Shown here piece by piece: positions 16,187 to 22,841 of a stretch of DNA of 22,841 bases (its first letter is position 1; every line of letters begins with the position of its first letter). A model generated the notes under the pieces. The model was not told the origin of the DNA and did not search any database. It was given only the letters and a program-made list of their open reading frames with translations. Position numbers and translations under genes: made by a program. This DNA is from Faecalicoccus sp. (GTDB lineage Bacteria > Bacillota_I > Bacilli_A > Erysipelotrichales > Erysipelotrichaceae): contig JAGAWH010000052.1 in the NCBI GenBank assembly GCA_017941505.1, positions 1 through 22,841 on the forward strand. The letters run 5' to 3'.

Positions 16187-16909
16187 ATGAATATTAAAAA
16201 TGGTAATTTCGATAAGTTTGGGAAAAGGCGAATAAGTAAAAAGTATATTAAAATTGATGAGTATAGTGTTCAATATCTTAAAAATGTTAAATTATCTAAT
16301 GAACTTGTAATAGTTGGAATGAAACCTGGTAATGAGCCTATTATTGCAAGAAAAATTCAAAGTGATTTTGGATATCCTGAAGATATATTTATGTCGGATT
16401 CTGTAAAGACTTTTTCGACGAAAGAGTTAAAAACTATTTCTAAAAGTATTGTAAAAGCGATGAAAAAGATGGGTATTGTAAACCGCAAGCATTTGCCTAT
16501 ACTGGTAATTGTGGGAGATATTGAGATGAGTGCATCAGGGTTGGCCGCATATGATATACGAACAAATTCAATTAAGATATACTATGGATTAGGAGATAAA
16601 AAAAGATGGGTTGATTTAATGAAAGGTGTAGCGATTCCGGGAAATCCAATTGGAACCTACGTTCATGAATTATACCATTGGATAGAGGCAGAGAAATATA
16701 TTAAGCAGTTTGGCCCAATCATCACTATAGAAGATCAAAGAAAATATCTTGATAAGATGAATACGGATGGGAAAGAGTTTGTTGATAAATTGATTGAAGA
16801 TGGCTATGATGTATTTGAAATAAGTGAATATGCTAGTAAATCGTTTATTAAAGGGCGCTATGATGAAGTACGTACAGAATACCGCACAAAGATACTGTTA
16901 GGGGGTTAA
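16187..16909 (+). CDS. Putative zincin-type metallopeptidase, HELYH motif
   Basis: The 240-residue protein is not recognised as a named family. It carries HELYH at residues 160-164 (in GTYVHELYHWIEAEKY), the HExxH signature of zinc metallopeptidases. Candidate acidic third ligands are in EAEKY just after it or in YDEVRTEYR near the C-terminus. The N-terminal half has no signal peptide or membrane segment and is lysine-rich. The gene is visibly more A+T-rich than its neighbours and uses ATA and AAA freely, suggesting transfer. ATG 16187 is chosen because GGAAGA lies six bases upstream; a TTG two codons earlier is less likely. It ends three bases before the first 61-residue gene, whose SD (AGGGGG) lies inside its last codons, so the genes are coupled. 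Possible identities: a toxin or effector zincin (such domains occur at the C-termini of phage MuF-like proteins), or a remnant of a mobile element. Confidence 0.7.
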   Translation: MNIKNGNFDKFGKRRISKKYIKIDEYSVQYLKNVKLSNELVIVGMKPGNEPIIARKIQSDFGYPEDIFMSDSVKTFSTKELKTISKSIVKAMKKMGIVNRKHLPILVIVGDIEMSASGLAAYDIRTNSIKIYYGLGDKKRWVDLMKGVAIPGNPIGTYVHELYHWIEAEKYIKQFGPIITIEDQRKYLDKMNTDGKEFVDKLIEDGYDVFEISEYASKSFIKGRYDEVRTEYRTKILLGG

Positions 16910-16912
16910 TTT

Positions 16913-17098
16913 ATGGAATTGACATATATGTTCTTGTCCAGTGTACAAGACGCTTTGTATGAGGAGATTAAAGATTATGTTTATCGAGATAAAAATGGAC
17001 TGCATATAAGCGAAGACGCACCTGTATTCACCAAGGAAAAAGCAGATGCAATGTTAGCGTTAACACCTTTAGTTGAAGCTAAGAGAATGTTTGGCTAG
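16913..17098 (+). CDS. Small acidic 61-residue protein, copy 1, partner of the zincin gene
   Basis: Unrecognised family. Begins MELTYMFLSSVQDALYEE, with no signal peptide or membrane segment. A predicted helix-rich N-terminal half is followed by a loop GLHISEDAP and a second helix around TKEKADAMLALTPL. It is 47/61 identical to the second copy 281 bases downstream, and the differences are largely conservative (I/V, E/D, K/R, S/T), which indicates the protein sequence is maintained. Start: AGGGGG SD within the end of the zincin gene, three-base gap. Placement directly after a putative metallopeptidase suggests an inhibitor, immunity or antitoxin-like partner; this is inference only. Confidence 0.72.
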   Translation: MELTYMFLSSVQDALYEEIKDYVYRDKNGLHISEDAPVFTKEKADAMLALTPLVEAKRMFG

Positions 17099-17142
17099 GC
17101 TATAACCATCAAGATAGAATCCAGATATATCGCATTATGTTT

Positions 17143-17193
17143 GATGAAGTACGAATGTTATAGCGTACAAAGAAATTGTCAGGAGGTTAGCCT
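17143..17193 (+). pseudogene. Remnant copy of the zincin gene's 3' end between the two small genes
   Basis: Bases 17143-17197 align without gaps to 16862-16916, offset 281, about 41 of 55 positions identical. Of these, the first 48 correspond to the zincin gene's C-terminal codons and stop (YDEVRTEYR region). In the copy the frame reads FDEVRML and then stops, so it no longer encodes the same peptide. It shows that the duplicated unit included the end of the zincin gene along with the small gene and its SD. Confidence 0.72.
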
Positions 17194-17379
17194 ATGGAAT
17201 TAACATATGAGTTCCTATCTGAAGTTCAAAAAGCACTTTATGATGAGGTTAAGGATTATATTTACCGGGATGAAGAAGGGCTGCACATAAGCGAAGATGC
17301 ACCTGCATTCACTAAGGAAAAAATAGATGCAATGCTTGCGCTCTCTCCACTAATCGATGCAAAAAAAATGTTTGGTTAG
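17194..17379 (+). CDS. Small acidic 61-residue protein, copy 2
   Basis: Paralogue of the preceding small gene, the same length and without any indel. It begins MELTYEFLSEVQKALYDE and ends DAKKMFG. Strictly shared stretches include YRD, GLHISEDAP, FTKEK and DAMLAL. It has its own strong AGGAGG SD at the proper distance and is followed by a terminator, so it is probably the last gene of the zincin operon. It carries more charge in its N-terminal half than copy 1 (E6, E10, K13). No function is recognised; possible diverged specificity against different zincin variants is inference. Confidence 0.72.
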   Translation: MELTYEFLSEVQKALYDEVKDYIYRDEEGLHISEDAPAFTKEKIDAMLALSPLIDAKKMFG

Positions 17380-17388
17380 CTTTATAAA

Positions 17389-17411
17389 CACCTGTAAGAA
17401 GGTGCTTTTTT
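17389..17411 (+). terminator. Intrinsic terminator of the zincin/small-protein operon
   Basis: CACCT (17389-17393) pairs with AGGTG (17400-17404), then CTTTTTT. Confidence 0.8.
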
Positions 17412-17441
17412 CATGAGAATCGGATAGTTTTTCTTTTTTTA

Positions 17442-17470
17442 TTGTTTTATCTCTCTTTCATGACTACAAT
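17442..17470 (+). promoter_or_regulatory. Promoter of the PAP2 gene
   Basis: TTGTTT (17442-17447), 17-base spacer, TACAAT (17465-17470). Predicted start near 17477, leader about 20 bases with GAGAGG. Confidence 0.7.
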
Positions 17471-17496
17471 GAAAGAAGAATGAGAGGTTTATTATT

Positions 17497-18177
17497 ATGA
17501 GTTTGGTGGATAAATATAAGAAACCATTGATTTATTTTGGAGTATTTTTGGTTTTTACCTTATTGATTAAGTTTGTGGATGTTCGACAGATTGGTCCGAA
17601 AGCTACTAGTGTCGGATTTGGATTGATTAATGGATTTTTCCATAATCTATTGGGCTTTAATACATTTTTATATAAAACAAGCAGTATTTTAGGATACATT
17701 GCCTTACTTCCGGTAGCTTTCTTTGCATATATCGGCGTTGTTCAGCTGGTGCAGAGAAAAGACTTGATGAAGGTAGACAGAGATATTTTGATTCTGGGCG
17801 GATTCTATATCGTTGTCTTTGCCTTATATATTCTTTTTGATCATATTCCGATCAACTACCGACCGGTATTAATTGATGGTGAAATAGAACCAAGTTATCC
17901 GTCTTCTCATACTTTATTGTCTGTCTGCGTGATGATGACAACGTATATGGAACTCAATTGGCGATTAAAGAACAGTTCCGTGAAAAAAGGTATTTTAGTT
18001 GGATGTCTTGTTTTGATGGTATTAGTTGTATTGACCCGCTTCTTAAGCGGTGTGCATTGGTTTACCGATATTATTGGAAGTATTATATTAGGTGCGGGTC
18101 TTGTATCTACTTTTGAGATTCTGACAAGAGACACCAAAATCCGTAAGCGTAAAAAAAGAAAGAAAGCTGTAAATTAA
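17497..18177 (+). CDS. PAP2-family membrane phosphatase
   Basis: The 226-residue membrane protein has about five to six hydrophobic segments. The lipid-phosphatase signature is present: an RP in INYRP near residue 125, PSSHT at 135-139 and R-x5-H-x3-D with R181, H187 and D191 (RFLSGVHWFTD). These supply the catalytic histidines and the nucleophile-activating aspartate facing the outer side of the membrane. Likely substrates are phosphatidic acid, phosphatidylglycerol phosphate or undecaprenyl pyrophosphate; which one cannot be told. The C-terminal tail is very basic (RKRKKRKKAVN), consistent with a cytoplasmic end. Start supported by GAGAGG. It is a single-gene unit between its own promoter and terminator. 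Confidence 0.88.
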   Translation: MSLVDKYKKPLIYFGVFLVFTLLIKFVDVRQIGPKATSVGFGLINGFFHNLLGFNTFLYKTSSILGYIALLPVAFFAYIGVVQLVQRKDLMKVDRDILILGGFYIVVFALYILFDHIPINYRPVLIDGEIEPSYPSSHTLLSVCVMMTTYMELNWRLKNSSVKKGILVGCLVLMVLVVLTRFLSGVHWFTDIIGSIILGAGLVSTFEILTRDTKIRKRKKRKKAVN

Positions 18178-18200
18178 GTCCTTTTCATAAAGGGCTTTTT
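18177..18200 (+). terminator. Intrinsic terminator after the PAP2 gene
   Basis: AGTCCTTT (18177-18184) pairs with AAAGGGCT (18189-18196), one G-T pair, TCAT loop, five T. It starts on the last base of the stop codon. Confidence 0.85.
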
Positions 18201-18224
18201 CTATGCAGAACGATAGAATTTGTT

Positions 18225-18230
18225 TATAAT
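18225..18230 (+). promoter_or_regulatory. Probable -10 of the amidohydrolase operon
   Basis: Consensus TATAAT, but no recognisable -35 at 16-18 bases. The leader would be about 26 bases with AGGAGGTG. Confidence 0.5.
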
Positions 18231-18262
18231 ATGAATGGGAAAATACTTTAGGAGGTGCAACT

Positions 18263-19177
18263 ATGAAAAGAATCGATGTATTTGCACATGTTTTATTACC
18301 GAATTTTTATGGAAAGATGCTGGCAATCGATCCGGATATTCCTAAAAAGTATGCCTTTTTCAACAATATCGTTTTACAGGATATGGAAGTTCGAAAAAGC
18401 CATTGGGATAAGGAAACAAAACAGATTATTTCCTATGTGAATGCCAACCCGGAAGATATCACAGATCCTGCCAATGCAGAGGTTTTATGTCGTGAAGCCA
18501 ATGTTGAAATTTCAAAATGCGTGGACAAGTATCCGGAAATGTTTGATGGCTGTGTAGGAATGCTTCCAATGAATAACATCGAAGGGGCTGTGCGTATTTT
18601 AAAGGAACAGATTGATAAAGATTCCAATATGCATGGTGTTCAGTTGTTTACCCGTCATTTAGGAAAAAGCATTGCGGATCCGGAATTCGAACCTGTTTTT
18701 GCCGCATTGAACGAATTGAAGATGCCATTGTGGATTCATCCGGTATTTGATTTACGTAAACCGGATAATAATTTAATCTTCAGCTGGGAATATGAATTAA
18801 GCCAGGCAATGCTGCAGATTGTTCAGGCAGGATATATGCGTAAGTATTCGGACATCAAGATAATCATTCATCATGCCGGTGGTATGGCACCTTTCTTTGC
18901 CGGAAGAATCGACCGTATTCTTCCGAAGGAACAATCCGAAGATTTCCGTAAATTCTATGTGGATACGGCAATTTTAGGGAATCCGAAAGCTTTAGATCTA
19001 GCCGTGGATTTCTTTGGTCTGGATCATGTTGTATTCGGAACCGATGCACCGCTTGGAATTTTACCGGCCGGTGCAACTAAAGAAATTTTAGAAGCGATTG
19101 ATGATATGCAGCTAAGTGAAGATCAAAAAGAGCAGATTCGCTGGAAGAACTACCAGAAAATGTTAGGAGGAAAATAG
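18263..19177 (+). CDS. Amidohydrolase_2 / ACMSD-like metal-dependent hydrolase or decarboxylase
   Basis: The 304-residue cytoplasmic TIM-barrel protein is of the ACMSD/gamma-resorcylate-decarboxylase-like branch of amidohydrolases. Visible active-site elements are DVFAH at residues 5-9, WIHP with H159, IIHHAGGM with H203/H204 followed by PFFAGRID, and FGTDAP with D261. The usual N-terminal D-x-H-x-H is D-x-F-x-H here, so the first metal-ligand histidine is replaced by Phe7; H9, H159 and D261 remain. The substrate is unknown; relatives hydrolyse or decarboxylate small aromatic or unsaturated acids. AGGAGGTG gives a clear start. The stop is two bases before the next gene, whose SD sits within this gene's last codons, so the two form an operon. 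Confidence 0.83.
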   Translation: MKRIDVFAHVLLPNFYGKMLAIDPDIPKKYAFFNNIVLQDMEVRKSHWDKETKQIISYVNANPEDITDPANAEVLCREANVEISKCVDKYPEMFDGCVGMLPMNNIEGAVRILKEQIDKDSNMHGVQLFTRHLGKSIADPEFEPVFAALNELKMPLWIHPVFDLRKPDNNLIFSWEYELSQAMLQIVQAGYMRKYSDIKIIIHHAGGMAPFFAGRIDRILPKEQSEDFRKFYVDTAILGNPKALDLAVDFFGLDHVVFGTDAPLGILPAGATKEILEAIDDMQLSEDQKEQIRWKNYQKMLGGK

Positions 19178-19179
19178 AT

Positions 19180-19824
19180 ATGATTAACCGTTTATTTATT
19201 TTGACATGCGATCCGAAAGGACAGGATGAATTTAACCGTGTCGGCGAAAACAACCTTTTAGTTTCCATTGAAAAAGAAGAGGGAACACTGGCCATGTATG
19301 CGGCTCACGATCCTCAAAATCCAAGTGTAAACTATGTATTTGAAGTGTATAAAGATGAAGATGCATATCAGATTCATGCTCATGCAGAACAATTCCTTGC
19401 CTTTGGCGGAGTTGCGAAAAACTATCTGACCGACCGCAAAGTGATCACTTTGAATCCGCAATTCTTTACTGAGAAAAAAGAACAGTTAAAAATTTCCGGT
19501 GAAAACGATATTTCTGTACGTCTTGCCTATGTAAAGGTGAAAGCAGATAAGATGGATGACTTTAAAGCCAGCGTTACCAAGAATATGAAAACATCCGTTG
19601 AAAAAGAGGATGGTGTTCTGGCAATGTATGGTTCAACAGTAGCCGATTCACCACAAGAATGGTATTTCTGGGAACTGTATCAAAATGAAGATGCTTATCA
19701 GGCTCATCGTGAAACCGATCATTTTAAAACATATATCGCAGAGACAGCAGATTGTCTGGAAGATAAAAAATTACTGCCGTTAAAAGGCGATACTCTGGTA
19801 AATAAGCCGGCATTCGTGAAATAA
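19180..19824 (+). CDS. Protein with two tandem ABM (antibiotic biosynthesis monooxygenase-like) domains
   Basis: The 214-residue protein is an internal duplication. Domain 1 (about 1-95) and domain 2 (about 108-200) share the pattern VEKE[ED]G[TV]LAMY, then a [FW]E[VL]Y..[ED]DAYQ.H segment and a C-terminal KVI or KLL strand. ABM domains are small ferredoxin-like folds that normally dimerise, so a fused pair could form the dimer within one chain. Members include quinol monooxygenase YgiN and haem-degrading enzymes; many act without cofactor. The histidine-rich QIHAHAEQF and QAHRETDHF stretches mark the usual pocket. It is cotranscribed with the amidohydrolase, suggesting a joint path on a small aromatic or quinone-like compound (inference). 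The SD AGGAGG overlaps the upstream gene's end. Confidence 0.84.
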   Translation: MINRLFILTCDPKGQDEFNRVGENNLLVSIEKEEGTLAMYAAHDPQNPSVNYVFEVYKDEDAYQIHAHAEQFLAFGGVAKNYLTDRKVITLNPQFFTEKKEQLKISGENDISVRLAYVKVKADKMDDFKASVTKNMKTSVEKEDGVLAMYGSTVADSPQEWYFWELYQNEDAYQAHRETDHFKTYIAETADCLEDKKLLPLKGDTLVNKPAFVK

Positions 19825-19849
19825 ACAACTCTTTGTGAGTTGTTTTTTT
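19824..19849 (+). terminator. Intrinsic terminator of the amidohydrolase/ABM operon
   Basis: ACAACTC (19825-19831) pairs with GAGTTGT (19837-19843), loop TTTGT, T run to 19849. Confidence 0.88.
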
Positions 19850-19867
19850 GTGACATTAATGTGACAA
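19848..19867 (+). promoter_or_regulatory. TGTGACA direct repeat / near-palindrome upstream of a candidate small RNA
   Basis: TGTGACA occurs at 19849-19855 and 19860-19866, an 11-bp period (one helical turn). The same 20 bases form a dyad, 18 of 20 positions symmetrical (TTGT-x-ACATT / AATGT-x-ACAA). A -10-like TATAAC follows at 19880-19885 without a usable -35, as expected of an activator-dependent promoter. Redox regulators such as ResD/SrrA and Rex recognise TTGTGA-type sites; the identity here is inference. Confidence 0.5.
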
Positions 19868-19891
19868 AAGGGGTGTTATTATAACAGCGTC

Positions 19892-19991
19892 ATAAGAAAT
19901 ACAGAGAGAAAGCTCTGTTAGATAGATGACCTATTCTTCCCCCTCTCTCCTAATAATTTAGGGATGAAAAAGAGCAAGAGCTCTTTTTTTT
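19892..19991 (+). ncRNA. Candidate C/U-rich trans-acting small RNA
   Basis: This stretch of about 100 bases has no credible ORF but looks like a complete transcript. A 5' hairpin (ACAGAG 19901-19906 with CTCTGT 19913-19918) is followed by an unpaired pyrimidine tract at 19930-19950 (CTTCCCCCTCTCTCC core), a weak CCTAA/TTAGG hairpin at 19949-19962 and a strong terminator at 19967-19991. C-rich unpaired loops that complement Shine-Dalgarno sequences are the hallmark of Bacillota sRNAs such as RsaE/RoxS and FsrA. A start near 19892 is predicted from TATAAC. An 11-codon ORF (from ATG 19925) lacks an SD and is not favoured. It could also be a decayed leader. Confidence 0.45.
19967..19991 (+). terminator. 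Intrinsic terminator of the candidate small RNA
   Basis: AGAGC (19971-19975) pairs with GCTCT (19980-19984), extended by four A-T pairs, AAGA loop, T run 19984-19991. Confidence 0.88.
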
Positions 19992-20000
19992 CTGCATTAT

Positions 20001-20039
20001 AAAAGGCCCTTACTTCTATCTTACTTGTAAGGGCCTTTT
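20001..20039 (-). terminator. Strong hairpin, probable terminator of a minus-strand transcript
   Basis: Perfect 13-bp stem AAAAGGCCCTTAC (20001-20013) with GTAAGGGCCTTTT (20027-20039), 13-base loop. It works in either direction; on the minus strand the stem's T side is followed by ATAAT. It separates the candidate small RNA from the region upstream of the GH1 gene. Confidence 0.7.
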
Positions 20040-20211
20040 AAGAGATAAATCTGTTCATGCTTACTCCTTTCTCTTATTTGATCTATATTAAATACCTTTT
20101 TTTTACTCTATCTATAGAGGTATGCAGCTATAGATAGGAAGTTTACTTTCCCATTGGTCTGTCCTTCTTTCTTTGCACCTTTAATATAACAGAGAAAAAT
20201 ATGTATGAAAA
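20001..20211 (-). other. Candidate structured minus-strand transcript with SD and six-codon ORF
   Basis: On the minus strand, TTTTCA (20211-20206), 17-base spacer and extended -10 TG-T-TATATT (20191-20183) predict a start near 20176. Downstream come a 10-bp hairpin (20137-20108), an inverted repeat TAAGAGA/TCTCTTA (20076-20070 with 20045-20039) enclosing AAAGGAG (20070-20064) and ATG at 20058, the mini-ORF MNRFIS stopping at 20038, and the 13-bp hairpin at 20039-20001. No longer gene follows on that strand. It could be a small RNA, a leader-peptide relic or chance. Nothing else was recognised in 20040-20270 apart from a distant TCTGTCC/GGACAGA repeat (20158-20164, 20227-20233). Confidence 0.35.
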
Positions 20212-20272
20212 AAAAGTGTACAAATCGGACAGAAAAAGGAAAAGTTGGTTCTCTAATTTTAAGTAAGTGGTA

Positions 20273-20301
20273 TTGAAAATATAAAAACACATAGATATTA
20301 T
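20273..20301 (+). promoter_or_regulatory. Promoter of the GH1 gene
   Basis: TTGAAA (20273-20278), 17-base spacer, TATTAT (20296-20301). The start near 20308 leaves a 28-base leader with AAAGGAGG. No BglG-type antiterminator site is present in that leader. Confidence 0.75.
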
Positions 20302-20317
20302 TAAATTAAGTGATTGA

Positions 20318-21802
<1,485 letters not shown>

Positions 21803-21806
21803 GTTT

Positions 21807-21833
21807 AAGAAGAGGACAAACCCTCTTCTTTTT
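21807..21833 (+). terminator. Intrinsic terminator between GH1 and SDR genes, probably leaky
   Basis: AAGAAGAGG (21807-21815) pairs with CCTCTTCTT (21822-21830), then three more T. The SD of the SDR gene follows at once, with no room for a separate promoter, so read-through must feed the next gene. Confidence 0.78.
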
Positions 21834-21843
21834 AGGAGGTAAA

Positions 21844-22551
21844 ATGAGCTTTAAGAATAAAATTGTGGTAGTAACAGGAGCAACGAAAGGAATCGGCAAA
21901 TGCATTCGAGATGAATTTGAAAAGGTGGGAGCTGTTGTCTGTACCTTTGACATTTTAGAGAATGATTATTTTACAGGTGATTTGGCAAAGAAAGAGGATA
22001 TGGACCGATTTGTACAAAAGGTAATTCATGAATACGGTCATATTGATTACTTAATCAACAATGCACTTCCTTTAATGAAGGGAATTGATACCTGTACATA
22101 TGAGGAATTTGAATATGCCTTAAAAGTCGGAGTAACGGCTCCTTTCTATCTTTCCAAGCAGTTTCTTCCGTATTTTTCTGACGGGGGAGTCATCATTAAT
22201 ATCTCATCTTCCAGAGATCGCATGTCTCAGGCTTATACGGAAAGTTATTCGGCTGCCAAGGGTGGAATTGCGGCATTAACCCATGCCTTAGCTATCAGTT
22301 TAGGACCTAAGATCCGGGTGAATTCCGTATCGCCGGGATGGATTGAAACAAGGAAAGTTATGTATGATGGAGCAGATGCCCTTCAGCATCCTGTTGGAAG
22401 GGTGGGTAATCCATTAGATATCGCCAATACGGTACTATTTTTGTGCAGCGATAAAGCCGGTTTTATTACCGGAGAGAATATCTGTGTTGATGGCGGCATG
22501 ACAAAATTAATGATTTATCATGATGATCGTGGCTGGAATTATCAACCTTAA
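21844..22551 (+). CDS. Short-chain dehydrogenase/reductase, classical SDR
   Basis: The 235-residue cytoplasmic oxidoreductase has the Rossmann motif TGATKGIG at 11-18, LINNAL (the NNAG position, with L replacing G), catalytic S122 in ISSSRD and Y135-x3-K139 in YSAAK, then RVNSVSPGWIET. An aspartate at the end of the second strand (TFDI) suggests NAD(H) rather than NADP(H). The substrate is unknown; relatives reduce sugars, polyols or ketoacyl groups. The context behind a phospho-beta-glucosidase hints at sugar or aglycone metabolism, but this is only inference. AGGAGG four bases before the ATG supports the start. It is closed by a strong terminator. Confidence 0.9.
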   Translation: MSFKNKIVVVTGATKGIGKCIRDEFEKVGAVVCTFDILENDYFTGDLAKKEDMDRFVQKVIHEYGHIDYLINNALPLMKGIDTCTYEEFEYALKVGVTAPFYLSKQFLPYFSDGGVIINISSSRDRMSQAYTESYSAAKGGIAALTHALAISLGPKIRVNSVSPGWIETRKVMYDGADALQHPVGRVGNPLDIANTVLFLCSDKAGFITGENICVDGGMTKLMIYHDDRGWNYQP

Positions 22552-22561
22552 TTTGTTTGAA

Positions 22562-22595
22562 AAAAGCTCTTTCTTATAAAAATGAAAGGGCTTTT
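22562..22595 (+). terminator. Intrinsic terminator after the SDR gene
   Basis: Twelve-bp stem with one G-T pair (AAAAGCTCTTTC 22562-22573 with GAAAGGGCTTTT 22584-22595), ten-base loop. Confidence 0.85.
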
Positions 22596-22602
22596 ATAAA
22601 TC

Positions 22603-22631
22603 TTGAAAGGAATCTTGTTCTATGAAATAAT
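22603..22631 (+). promoter_or_regulatory. Possible promoter of the RmlD-like gene
   Basis: TTGAAA (22603-22608), 17-base spacer, AATAAT (22626-22631). A TGTAACGTTTAC element (22635-22646) sits at the predicted start and is loosely like LacI-family operators, with the half-sites off by one base. Confidence 0.5.
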
Positions 22632-22663
22632 TATTGTAACGTTTACTAATGGAGGAGATTGTT

Positions 22664-22841
22664 ATGAGAAGAGTATGGATTGTTGGAGCCAAGGGTCATG
22701 TCGGCCAGGCTTTACAGCAGTTATTAGACAAGATGAAGTACAAAATCTACACGACCGATAAGGATGATGTTGATGTCAGCGACCGTCATGCGGTTTCGAC
22801 TTTTATGGCGATGAACCGTCCGGATGTTGTGATCAATTGCG
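22664..22841 (+). CDS. dTDP-4-dehydrorhamnose reductase-like (RmlD family) protein, 3' end cut by the window
   Basis: Only the first 59 codons are visible. They show an extended-SDR N-terminus: VWIVGAKGHVGQAL (nucleotide-binding G-x-x-G-x-x-G form), then DKDDVDVSDRHAV and NRPDVVINC, the pattern typical of RmlD, which reduces dTDP-4-keto-6-deoxy-L-mannose to dTDP-rhamnose. Orphan RmlD-like proteins of other function are common, and no other rhamnose gene is in view, so the exact substrate is open. GGAGGAG seven bases before the ATG supports the start. Confidence 0.8.
   Translation, partial: MRRVWIVGAKGHVGQALQQLLDKMKYKIYTTDKDDVDVSDRHAVSTFMAMNRPDVVINC

Larger units (their letters stand above)
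16862..17379 (+). repeat. 281-bp-period tandem duplication spanning zincin 3' end and small gene
   Basis: 16862-17098 corresponds to 17143-17379 at a constant 281-base offset: zincin tail, SD, and a 186-base small gene in each. Similarity fades just past the small-gene stops (GGCTATAACCATC against GCTTTATAAACACC). The second unit has a better SD. Confidence 0.85.

Noticed and set aside
17380..17496. Attachment site matching the tRNA-Leu 3' end
   Set aside because: No copy of the tRNA 3' sequence was found downstream of the accessory module.
19925..19960. Eleven-codon ORF inside the candidate small RNA
   Set aside because: No SD at a proper distance, and the codons fall in the CU-rich tract, which the sRNA model explains better.
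20108..20290. Minus-strand 60-codon ORF in the intergenic stretch
   Set aside because: Low-complexity, F/I-rich, no SD, crosses the predicted promoter of the GH1 gene and a hairpin.
22635..22646. Catabolite-response (cre) site before the RmlD-like gene
   Set aside because: TGTAACGTTTAC lacks the cre spacing and the half-sites are out of register; kept only as a note in the promoter entry.

Overview
The window looks like chromosome from a low-G+C, anaerobic Bacillota, probably near the Erysipelotrichia or Clostridia. The grounds are a single-chain pyruvate:ferredoxin oxidoreductase, an ATP-type PEP carboxykinase, a secreted protein with clostridial ChW repeats, strong AGGAGG-type ribosome binding sites and short U-tailed terminators after almost every transcription unit. 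The taxon is an inference from gene content; no marker gene settles it.

Layout. 1-3381: 3' part of nifJ. 3575-6694: a large secreted CotH-kinase-like protein carrying nine ChW repeats in three triplets. 6799-11452: glutamate 5-kinase (proB), two adjacent U32 proteins of the tRNA-hydroxylation type (trhP1/trhP2-like) and prolyl-tRNA synthetase. 11557-14010: a Bax-inhibitor-1 family membrane protein and pckA. 14080-14817 (minus): a SPOUT RNA methyltransferase, convergent with pckA. 14898-15788: a 10-TM-type metal exporter. 15860-16029: tRNA-Cys(GCA) and tRNA-Leu(UAA) on one transcript with a near-consensus promoter and a terminator. 16065-17411: an A+T-rich accessory island directly behind the tRNAs, with a putative zincin (HELYH) followed by two tandem paralogous 61-residue proteins. 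17497-19824: a PAP2 phosphatase, then an amidohydrolase plus a double-ABM-domain protein in one operon. 19850-20335: a 486-base gene-free stretch rich in RNA structure. 20336-22551: a GH1 6-phospho-beta-glucosidase and an SDR oxidoreductase. 22664-end: the start of an RmlD-like reductase.

How the genes work together. Most of the window is ordinary core metabolism and translation: fermentative pyruvate and oxaloacetate metabolism (nifJ, pckA), tRNA charging and wobble modification (proS, the U32 pair, the tRNA genes), and use of phosphorylated beta-glucosides. Units are short, mostly one to four genes, and separated by intrinsic terminators.

The two least conventional places are these. (1) The zincin/twin-small-protein island at 16187-17379. 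It arose in part by a visible 281-bp tandem duplication that also copied the last 48 bases of the zincin gene, and its arrangement is that of an effector followed by duplicated small partner genes. (2) The intergenic region 19848-20240. It holds a candidate C/U-rich small RNA (about 19892-19991) under a TGTGACA direct-repeat/dyad element, and an opposing structured minus-strand candidate transcript with a strong SD, a six-codon ORF and a terminator.
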